Shown here piece by piece: positions 7,890 through 15,981 of a stretch of 15,981 nt of DNA. The DNA is taken from the NCBI GenBank assembly GCA_004151065.3, contig NWUY0300005730.1:21891-37871 (forward strand), in the 5' to 3' direction. Positions within the stretch are counted from its first letter, which is position 1, and each line of letters begins with the position of its first letter. Source of the stretch: Larix sibirica (Eukaryota; Streptophyta; Pinopsida; Pinales; Pinaceae). The notes beneath the pieces are model-generated. The model did not search any database, was not told the origin of the DNA, and saw only the letters and a list, made by a program, of their open reading frames with translations. A program made the position numbers and the translations under genes.

Positions 7890-8940
7890 ATCCCTAGAGG
7901 TCCCTAACAAGGCCATGCATCTTAAATTCCCTCTACGAGGCCTATATGGTGTTCTAGGGATAGTTGCACTGCCCATAAATCCTTGAAGAAATATTTTGGG
8001 TCTAGATACTTAGATTTTGTATTTTTATCATGGCTAAGCCTATGAGACCCATGCATGGTGCATAAAACCTTTAATTTGTGCCCATATCCTACTTATAGAC
8101 CAAATTATTTTTTCTACATAACCTATGTGGTTTTTTGGGGCCCACACATAGCCCATAAATTCTAAAAGCAAGTGATACATCCATAGTCCCTAACTTTTCT
8201 CCCTAGATTATTGTGAAGGCCACAAGATCCATACATGGATTGCAAAGCCTCAAAACGGTTCCCATGTCCCACACACTGGCCAAAAATTATATGTGGATAT
8301 AGTGTGTAGTGGTTGAAGTTCTTATGCATGGCCCATGAGTTATGTACTGAGAATTAGTTCTCATTTATGGGATATGGACATAGTGATGCAACATATACCT
8401 AGTCTAAAATTATTTTCAACTAGTGTCAATGCTACACTCATAGCCTAATTATTCCCTATATAGGGTGTGCATGGAGTTTTGATATGTTTTGCATGGCCCT
8501 TGAACCCTAGAAGCATATTTTAGCGTTTAAGACATTTGTTATAATCATTGGACCATATCACAACCTTGAAATATATGCCTTTTGTGCAAAGCCCCAAGGT
8601 AGTTACTATATCCCTCTTGTAGGCCAAGAATTCTCTTTATAAGATTGTCAATGGTTCGGGGCCTTGTACTCATGCCATGATCCCTAGAATCATTTATAGG
8701 TATAAGATATTTGGTTTTATCATTAGACCATAGGCATGAGTTGGAGACCCATATTTATCATGCAAAACCTCAAAATACTAACCACATCTCATTCACAAGA
8801 TAAGTATGCTCGCTACATGGCATGCCGGGTGTCTTCAGGCATTATGCATGGCCCATTATCCAAGTGTTTTCATCCTTGGACTATATTTCGGGACCTTAAA
8901 CATCTCTGGTATAAATCCCTATACCATACATAGGGAATGT
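7890..8940. repeat. Diverged tandem array, about 178-bp monomer (copy 1, continuing into single-copy sequence)
   Basis: The anchor GCCCATAAAT or its variants occurs at 7971, 8151, 8331, 8496, 8674 and 8851, giving steps of 180, 180, 165, 178 and 177. Each unit follows the same order: GCATGGCCCAT, then CCTAGAAGCAT-like, then ATTTGGTTTTATCATTAGACCA-like, GAGACCCATA, GCAAAACCTCAAAA, a CCCATATCC-like block, AGGCCAAAAATT and TGTGTAG...TTGGGGCC. About six units are present, with many substitutions between them. This is an old satellite or minisatellite of roughly nucleosomal length, with no coding capacity. Confidence 0.82.
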
Positions 8941-9060
8941 TTTTGTCATCTTCAATTGTATATGTTTTCTTAGTTTTCATGGTAAGATAATTTATGGATG
9001 TCCTAAAATTAATTAATTTGTTATGCTTACTTGTGGAGTAATTAAAAGAGGGGAAAATTA

Positions 9061-9720
9061 TATATGTTTCATTCCTGATCTAGCCTAAACTTCCCCCGCC
9101 TAATTTACTACCTTAACATCACCTACTAAACCTTCCTAAACTAGAATACCTTAATATAATGTAGTCTCAACTTACCTAAACCACTAACATATCCTTACCT
9201 TTCTCAAGACAACGAACCTACTTAAATGAACCATACCCTCTATCCTAAACCACTCAACTATCGAACCTACCCAAACCTAGATCATATCTAACTTATCCAT
9301 CCCTAGCTTATCCGACTGTACCTGAAACTACACTACCCTCCACACTCCACTATCTAACCTACCCTACCATGGCTACACTAAGCACATAACCTACTTTAAC
9401 CAACCACACCTTGTACAAAACCACTCTAATCTAATACTTTCTTACACTAAACTTAAACTACCATAACCTATCATAGCCTACATTGACCATAATCTAGCCT
9501 ATACACTACCATATCCTACCATAAATATTTCCATAATCCCTAAAGTCTCATTTCATAACCTAGCCTCAACATACATCATATATACTCTATTACCGTTAGC
9601 ATCCTAACCTAATCGAGCCTAAAATGCATCAACCTCACATACTAAACCTTTCTAACCTAGACTACCTTGATATAACCTAGCCTACACTAACCTAAACCAC
9701 CTAACCTATCCTTAGTTTGT
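9061..9720. repeat. G-poor, CCTA-rich degenerate simple-sequence tract
   Basis: By hand count, 9121-9720 holds about 31 G and 193 C in 600 bases (5% against 32%). It is built from short variants of CCTAA, ACCTA and CCTAAACC without a fixed short period. A longer internal repeat is visible: 9124-9197 and 9640-9713 align well (TACTAAACCTT, ACTACCTT, ATATAA, CCTAAACCA, TATCCTTA), offset about 516. It is non-coding, and the strand asymmetry is extreme. Confidence 0.85.
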
Positions 9721-9818
9721 AGCCTAAAGTTTAGTTTGTATCCTAAACCCTAGAAACCCTATTTTGAAGCATAAAGCCTAATTTGTATTCTAAACCCTTA
9801 AAACTCTAGTTTGTAGCC
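9713..9818. repeat. Telomere-like interstitial stretch with TAGTTTGTAGCC units
   Basis: Variants of TAGTTTGTATCCTAAACCCTA occur at about 9713, 9732 and 9780, and the stretch ends with TAGTTTGTAGCC. CCTAAACCCTAGAAACCCTA at 9742-9761 closely matches two units of the plant telomere strand CCCTAAA. Degenerate interstitial telomere-like DNA is known from plants, notably pines; assigning this stretch to that class is inference. Confidence 0.6.
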
Positions 9819-9879
9819 ACTAAGATATCATTGGGAAATCATTAATATCAAATGCAGTCTCACCATTGACCAATATGTA

Positions 9880-11261
9880 GTAGAAAACATGACCAATATG
9901 TCATCATCGACTCGAATGCCCGACAGTGGTGTTAGAAACCGGGACCAATTCAACATGTGTCCCTGAATGTCTACAAGGGGATACTTGCAAATGGACATAG
10001 AGAAAAAACCATGCATCGAATCGTGAAACCGTCGATTTCGTTGGATTCTTGGAATTAGATTATAGGTAGGTGTTCCTGACTCCTGCAAGTCCCATGGTCG
10101 GAGGTTCCTTTTATTCAGGATGATAGGACACTAAGGTTTTTCTCAATGGAACACCTGCAAATATTGCATTGGGGGGGTCAAACTCCAAACCTAGTAGCAT
10201 GATTGGGTTCTGTTTTCTCCCACTACTGTGTTTGGCCATGGTAGGTGTGGTCACAATGCCCATGGTCACCTAGTATATTTCAATTCAAAATTGACCCCCT
10301 TGTGCAAAATCAGTATTGGCCCTTACTAAGAAAAAAACTAGTTATGGATATGGTATAATATGACCATTTCTAGGAAATTAAATCATGGTAGAGGGGTTCC
10401 CCTGGTTGAAAATCAGGATCCTGAATCCATTGGAATCAATGGTTTCACAATCCCAATTATGATTTTCATTCTATGGACCACTGAAACTCACCCTTTGGTC
10501 CATTGAGGGGCAATTTGTGAATTTTCTCTGGGAGCATGAAATCCAAATTGGGTAGCATAGATGGGTTATGTCAGCTCCCATAGTTTTGTTTGACCATTTT
10601 GGACGTGGCCACGCTTTCCTATGGTCACCTGAGATATTTCAATTCAAAATTGACCTCATTGTGCAAAATTGACATGGGTCAATATCAAAAGGATGTACAC
10701 TTTTTAACCATCCTACTGTCATTTGTATCCATGGTTGGTGTATCCCTACCCAGGCACGCTTGCAATATCCCACAGAACTCAATTCTATTGCTTGGTTTGA
10801 ATCCTATACCCCAAACGCAAATTCAACATGTGTTTGTAAAATCCTTTGGGAGGTGAATTACAACTGTCCATATAATAATGATTGTGTCTCAATCAATGAA
10901 CCATCAGATTCGTTGGAATTAGGACGTCAGAATAATACTAGGGGTGCCCCTCTCCCCTAGTTCCATGGACTAGAGCTCATCCTTTTCAACGATTTCATAA
11001 ACTAGGGTTTCTCTCAATAGGAGATAGCGCAATTTCTACACTAAGGGGAAAATTTTGGAAATTCCTCGAGCATGAGATCATGGCTAGCATTACCATGTCA
11101 AACCTACCCAAGAACACTTGCAAGATATCACAGAACTAAATTCTGCTACTCGGTTCAAATCATATGCCCCCAATAGAAATTCAACATGTGTCCCTCAAAT
11201 CCTCTGGGAGGTGAGTTGCAGCTAGCCATAGAATGATGACCATGGCTCAGATAGAAGAACC
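9880..11261. repeat. Degenerate complex array, about 360-bp period, ending at an assembly gap
   Basis: Three blocks recur. Block A (TTCAACATGTGT...GGGAGGTGA) is at about 9947, 10819 and 11177. Block B (CC-TCGATTTCGTTGGA... then TTTCTCTCAAT) is at about 10027 and 10900, perhaps also about 10413. Block C (GTAGCATG...GGTCACCT...ATATTTCAATTCAAAATTGACC) is at 10165 and 10525. Offsets are 359 (10275 and 10634 in C), 358 (10819 and 11177 in A) and 872 (9947 and 10819, 10027 and 10900). The order is therefore irregular, with lost or rearranged units. Open frames at 9828-10088 (minus) and at 10590-10960 (plus) lie in the repeats and are not credible genes. Confidence 0.75.
10937..10961. repeat. Small hairpin, 8-bp arms
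   Basis: ACTAGGGG at 10937-10944 and CCCCTAGT at 10954-10961 are perfect reverse complements with a nine-base loop. It lies between B and C material of the 360-bp array. There is no sign of a terminator or RNA role. Confidence 0.6.
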
Positions 11262-11262
11262 N
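11262..11262. other. Single-base n at the duplication junction
   Basis: This unknown base sits exactly between the end of the 360-bp array and the first base of copy 2. Some assemblers write a one-base n where two contigs were expected to touch or overlap but no overlap was resolved. The position should be read as a join of unproven continuity. Confidence 0.9.
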
Positions 11263-11448
11263 TCCCAACACCAGGCGTAACCCAATGAGAGGGACACCTA
11301 CTCCTAGGAATACACCTAACCCCCCCCACAAACATATCAGTTACTAGATCGCCTAGCTGAGACTTCCATTTCCATATTGTAGCTTACACATAGTGTATTG
11401 CAGCACAATACATTTGTGGAATCATCCAGGAATGGGATATCAGAGTAA

Positions 11449-12021
11449 CATGGAGGACCATCAGGTGTAGGTCCTTCAGGACCCATTAGTCATGGACCAT
11501 CCATGACAACCAGTGGGGAAAAGGATCCTTTCGATAGCCTAGAATTACCCTATCAACGCACTCACGGTGAACATACTTATCGTGGCCCTATCAAGGATCC
11601 TTCACGAGATACTTTTATGTATGAGGTTAGTACATGATTTTTAAATGATCGATTATATTTTTAACTACAAATTTTAAATTTTTTATATAAACATTACTTA
11701 GAGTATTTAATATGTAATTGATGTTTATGGCATGTACATTTGTTTTGAAATGAAACAATTGAAACAAGGTGGGAGGACATTACTCCTCCCAACCTTGATT
11801 CCACCATGGTAGCTGCAACTGATATTGCAGCACCTCACCTACATGTATTTAAATGAGTATATATGATTGTAGGATTTCAAAATTGATTTAGTTGCAACTG
11901 TTAAAATTTTTAATGATAAATCAATCTTAATGTTGTTGTGTTTCCACAGGATCCCACTAAAGAGATTGAGCACAAGTCTCCAACTAGTCTCAACAAATCA
12001 CCCCTCATTCAGGAAACTTGT
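11449..12021 (+). pseudogene. Exon-like open stretches (copy 2 of 4216-4788)
   Basis: Same sequence as copy 1: 59 open codons ending before GTTAGT at 11626, an intron-like gap to the acceptor ending at 11949, then 24 codons from 11950. No change separates the copies, so this copy adds no evidence for or against coding. Confidence 0.28.
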
Positions 12022-12157
12022 GTAAAATTAATTATAATTTGATGTGAAATTCACTATGTTTGTATGGTTAATTTAGTACATGTTTTTTCCACTAATTAAA
12101 CGTATTACATGGTTTATACAACTTCTGTCTCCCACTATTCGATAACCATACCCACAG

Positions 12158-12435
12158 ATATATCCATACATTCCAAGTAGTTCATGCTGAGTCATTGGGC
12201 ACTCTTCCCCTTTCATCGGCATACCCATATCCCCCCCCCCTCAGCATTCCCATATGTTTTACAACCACTAGGGATATATCACTGTTGGAGGTTCCCTTAT
12301 ATGATGGACTATTATAGGTTGACAGGTCATGAATCCTACTTTAATTATCAACCCAGGGATCATGCAACTTAAGAGGTGTTGGGAACTATATGTGCAACTG
12401 CTGAGAGAGTTTGGTATGGAAGGTTTAATATATGA
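12158..12435 (+). pseudogene. Tyr/Pro-rich broken open frame (copy 2 of 4925-5202)
   Basis: Identical to copy 1, including the ten-C run (12231-12240) and the in-frame TAA at 12370-12372. ATG is at 12184. Confidence 0.24.
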
Positions 12436-12687
12436 TTTTTGAAATAATATTGACTAGAAAACAAGTTAATCTACTACATGGAATGCATCTGATCTAAACA
12501 TTCATCTTACGAAAATATGAAATCTAAATAAATGAACTAAACGTTGAAAACTAAGACTAATCCGTAAAAGCATGAAATGGTTGTTGTAAGAAAGTGATCA
12601 AAATAACTTAGAAAAGATTATAATTTAGAAAGCAATAATATATTTAATCTAATAAAACAATAATGATCTATTCTATGAAAACAACAT

Positions 12688-12923
12688 ATTTTACTCTAAA
12701 AAGCATTAAAGATTTAATCTAAGAAGAGTTGGATTTTACTTTAGAAAGCATTAAAGATTTAATCTAAGCAAAACTGGATTTTACTATAGAAAGCATTAAA
12801 TATTTAATCTAAGCAAAACTAGATTTTACTCTAAAAAGAATTAAAGATTTAATCTAAGAAAACTTGATTTTACTCTAAAAAGCATTAAAGATTTAATCCA
12901 AGCAAACTAGAACATTTATTCTA
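12688..12923. repeat. Five-unit 45-bp tandem array (copy 2)
   Basis: Base-for-base copy of the array at 5455-5690, with palindromic cores at 12705, 12750, 12795, 12840 and 12884. Unit number and every variant base agree between copies, although tandem arrays usually change fast. Confidence 0.92.
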
Positions 12924-13911
12924 TAACCTAGAAATTATTCTGAATTGGTTTTTGGCAATGACCTACAACGTTACAGACATCATACATTTAAACTACAGAC
13001 GCAATTACTCTTTCCTACAGATGAAAAAATATCATTTTCAGAAAACAAATCTAAACCTTTACTTGATATTCCATAGTCCTTACTTGTCCATCATGCATTA
13101 TAAACCACATATATAAATCTGAATAAAACAAACCAATGGTGATCTTAGACTGAAATATGTAAATCTATTTAACTGATTCTTTAACCAAGTAAATGCACGA
13201 AAATTAATGGTTACTTAAAAATAGAAAACAAGACTTCTGCACATCACCATGAGGAGGGCCACCTCAAGGTGTATACAAGAGTTTGAGCTAAACTATGAAC
13301 TCACAGATTTAGTACAGCACAATTCTTCCATTAAGTTGTTTGAGGATCCATATCAAAGTATTAAAAAAATTGACTGTTGTGAAAAGAAAAATGTCTAATA
13401 TAAACGATAAACAAATAGATTCTTTCACGCTATGCATGAGTCCCTATTTATTACATAATTTAAAAAAGTATCTAAAATGTCTTCTTTGGAAACCACGACA
13501 TCAATCTCCTCTATATTTGTCATCCCTGGAAATCAAGGGGGACTGGTAGAGTTGACCTCGAGTTCTCCTTCATTGCTCCATGTGGTCAACTGGGACTGAC
13601 TAGGACGAGCGTGCTTGTGTGTATATGTAATGTTGGGAAAGCACAACCTGCCATCTTCACTTATGTATAAATCCTATAATTATTTTCACATAACAATCAT
13701 CCAATGGTTTACTCATTAAAAATAAATGCTAAGCAAAAGAAATAATACCACATAACCATCATCACTTTATAATAAATAAAACCATATCCTAGCCTACAGA
13801 AAGGGGCTTTATGATGCTAGGTTGCTACTCTTTGTCAGTAAAAATGGAATTGGTAAGTGCAATTGATACCTAAAGTATGGTTTTATCAAATTCCCACACT
13901 CATGCCCTCTT
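12924..13911. other. Non-coding A+T-rich stretch (copy 2)
   Basis: Same content as 5691-6678: no supported gene, and the same isolated minus-strand open stretch, here from 13523 down to 13425. Confidence 0.4.
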
Positions 13912-14121
13912 GTGGTTCCCCCACCTATCCAATATTTGGCTCAATCTTCTTCATCCACATCAGCTCCATCCATTGATCCTACATCAACCCTCACCCATTT
14001 AACTACATCACCCCCATCCAACATACCTTCCTACATCATCCCCCTCCCCCCTACCTACATCAGCTCCCTCCAACACCATTTCCTCGGAGCAAGATGTCCA
14101 GCCCAGTGCTCCACTTCCTAG
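13912..14121 (+). pseudogene. Ser/Thr/Pro-rich low-complexity open frame (copy 2)
   Basis: Identical to 6679-6888: GTG start, linker-like composition, and the same change of frame within the C-rich part. Confidence 0.24.
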
Positions 14122-14211
14122 CTAGGAAGGGTAATCTCCCACACTGGCTCAGATATTCACGATGAGATTTGGAAGTTCATTAAAATATTCTAAAGCATGA
14201 ATGAAATTCAT

Positions 14212-14251
14212 AAATTAACGCATATTGATTTAAATTAACGCATATTGATTT
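14212..14251. repeat. 20-bp perfect tandem duplication (copy 2)
   Basis: Two identical units of AAATTAACGCATATTGATTT, as at 6979-7018. Confidence 0.95.
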
Positions 14252-14284
14252 TTATCTATTAATTGATTTTTGTAATTGTTGTAG

Positions 14285-14710
14285 GGAGGCATTACAGAGA
14301 GACTTTGATCGAGGAGACAGGTAACCCTATCACAACTTGCTGTCTCATCTCAAGTGAGTACTCAATATTTGATTTCTAATTGTATTTTTCTAAGTTTACT
14401 AATTGATAGAATTTTGAAAAAAGTGAAATGTTTTTGTTTCCCTTTAAGATCCCGGAGAGACAATCTACACCTAGATGTAAGGGGGCTCAATCTTTCTCCA
14501 GCTCAAAGAGTAGGAAGATTGATTTTGGATATGAACATTGGGGTGTGGATGGTGGATAGGGTTATTGAGACACCCACTATGCACATTAGCCACAATGTAC
14601 CATTTTGGGAAGGATATGTTTATTTTTGTCAGGCCATGAGCTACCCTTATTATATTTTTGGGCATGAGAATCCATTATATGTATTGGGAACAAAGTTCCA
14701 TTTTGTATAA
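14285..14710 (+). pseudogene. Exon-like stretches at the end of the decayed gene (copy 2)
   Basis: Identical to 7052-7477, with acceptor-like sites ending at 14284 and 14448 and donor-like sites at 14321 and 14354. The first difference between copies (14772) lies 62 bases after this stretch. Confidence 0.24.
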
Positions 14711-15122
14711 AAATGTATCTTTGGACCTATTTCCAATACAAATACATGACTTTCATCTGGTATATATGACAGAGTGTTTATGGATTTTTACGTTATTGAT
14801 GTGGATTTGAGGTTATATGTTATGACTGTTACATGGTTCATGGTGAATGTGATTGTTTCATGTTTCAAGATGAACGTGATTGGTTCATGCTTAATGGTGA
14901 ATGGTGAATGTGATGTGATATGTATTATCACTATTACATGCATATATTTTATATCACATACATATTTCATTAAAATGGGAGTTTTTTATGATGAATACAA
15001 TCTTATCCCAAAAAAATCAATCAAATAACTTGATTACCTTATATAGCATGCATGCATTTATTATCCCTCTTCCAATCCACATGATAAGTTGTATTATATT
15101 AAATTGCAATTATCTGTAATTT

Positions 15123-15981
15123 ATCCCTAGAGGTCCCTAACAAGGCCATGCATCTTAAATTCCCTCTACGAGGCCTATATGGTGTTCTAGGGATAGTTGC
15201 ACTGCCCATAAATCCTTGAAGAAATATTTTGGGTCTAGATACTTAGATTTTGTATTTTTATCATGGCTAAGCCTATGAGACCCATGCATGGTGCATAAAA
15301 CCTTTAATTTGTGCCCATATCCTACTTATAGACCAAATTATTTTTTCTACATAACCTATGTGGTTTTTTGGGGCCCACACATAGCCCATAAATTCTAAAA
15401 GCAAGTGATACATCCATAGTCCCTAACTTTTCTCCCTAGATTATTGTGAAGGCCACAAGATCCATACATGGATTGCAAAGCCTCAAAACGGTTCCCATGT
15501 CCCACACACTGGCCAAAAATTATATGTGGATATAGTGTGTAGTGGTTGAAGTTCTTATGCATGGCCCATGAGTTATGTACTGAGAATTAGTTCTCATTTA
15601 TGGGATATGGACATAGTGATGCAACATATACCTAGTCTAAAATTATTTTCAACTAGTGTCAATGCTACACTCATAGCCTAATTATTCCCTATATAGGGTG
15701 TGCATGGAGTTTTGATATGTTTTGCATGGCCCTTGAACCCTAGAAGCATATTTTAGCGTCTAAGACATTTGTTTTAATCATTGGACCATATCACAACCTT
15801 GAAATATATGCCTTTTGTGCAAAGCCCCAAGGTAGTTACTATATCCCTCTTGTAGGCCAAGAATTCTCTTTATAAGATTGTCAATGGTTCGGGGCCTTGT
15901 ACTCATGCCATGATCCCTAGAATCATTTATAGGTATAAGATATTTGGTTTTATCATTAGACCATAGGCATGAGTTGGAGAC
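15123..15981. repeat. Diverged ~178-bp array (copy 2, cut by the window end)
   Basis: Same units as 7890-8748, with anchors at 15204, 15384, 15564, 15729 and 15907. Two of the four inter-copy differences (15760 and 15774) fall in the fourth unit, only 14 bases apart. Confidence 0.82.

Larger units (their letters stand above)
4030..8748 (+). repeat. Duplicated segment, copy 1 (4,719 bases)
   Basis: Every base from 4030 matches the sequence 7,233 bases downstream, with no insertion or deletion, to the end of the window. Even a ten-C run (4998-5007) has the same length in both copies (12231-12240). I found four mismatches: 7539 T against 14772 G, 7684 T against 14917 G, 8527 T against 15760 C, and 8541 A against 15774 T. 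The right end is set by the window edge, so the true duplication may be longer. Confidence 0.97.
11263..15981 (+). repeat. Duplicated segment, copy 2 (runs off the window)
   Basis: Identical to 4030-8748 apart from G at 14772, G at 14917, C at 15760 and T at 15774. The first 3,509 bases show no difference that I could find. Its left edge is the n. Left of the junction both sides share a short AGAA(C/T)C (4023-4028 and 11256-11261), and the upstream sequences are otherwise unrelated. Confidence 0.97.

Noticed and set aside
9042-9055. Purine run AAAAGAGGGGAAAA as a possible polypurine tract
   Set aside because: It is not followed by a TG-starting terminal repeat and no LTR pair or retroelement gene is present.
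9828-10960. Open frames of 60-90 codons in the 360-bp array
   Set aside because: They fall in repeat units whose copies do not keep the frame, so they are chance openings.
1-15981. A coherent new gene system, CRISPR-like array or RNA gene
   Set aside because: No tRNA- or rRNA-like sequence was seen. The tandem arrays have diverged units without the constant-repeat and unique-spacer pattern of CRISPR. No cluster of intact genes exists that could act together.
11263-15981. Copy 2 as independent support that the open frames are conserved coding sequence
   Set aside because: With no differences in the first 3.5 kb, including repeats and homopolymers, identity reflects recency or an assembly artefact, not selection.

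Overview
The window looks like intergenic DNA from a large, repeat-rich plant nuclear genome. It is A+T-rich, has no convincing intact gene, is mostly CpG-depleted, is built from several diverged tandem arrays, and contains CCTAAACCCTA, which matches the plant telomere repeat (CCCTAAA/TTTAGGG). A conifer or other gymnosperm fits well, but that is inference. Two single-base n characters (403 and 11262) show that this is a scaffold with joins, not continuous sequence.

Layout. 1-490: a promoter-like leader and a possible broken small gene, interrupted by a TA microsatellite that carries the first n. 490-4029: A+T-rich non-coding DNA with a three-unit tandem repeat (1171-1370), an unusually CpG-dense patch (about 2900-3235) and a 29-bp near-palindrome (3804-3832). 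4030-8748: a segment present a second time at 11263-15981 with a constant offset of 7233 bases. Inside it lie fragments resembling exons of a decayed, unrecognised gene, a five-unit 45-bp array (5455-5690), a Ser/Thr/Pro-rich reading frame (6679-6888) and the start of a diverged array with a roughly 178-bp period (about 7890-8940). 8941-11261 is single-copy in this window. It holds a strikingly G-poor, CCTA-rich tract (about 9080-9720), a telomere-like stretch (9713-9818) and a degenerate array with a roughly 360-bp period (about 9880-11261) that runs up to the second n.

The main result is the 4.7-kb duplication. The second copy begins exactly after the n, has no length change, and differs at only four positions that I could find, all in its last 1.2 kb. 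This most simply suggests two overlapping contigs (alleles or near-identical copies) placed end to end, though a genuine recent 7.2-kb tandem duplication is not excluded. I found no coherent biosynthetic, defence or mobile-element gene system, and no RNA genes. The open frames present are mostly short, often begin with GTG or TTG (not plausible plant nuclear starts), and overlap one another. The interest is in repeat structure and assembly, not in a gene pathway.
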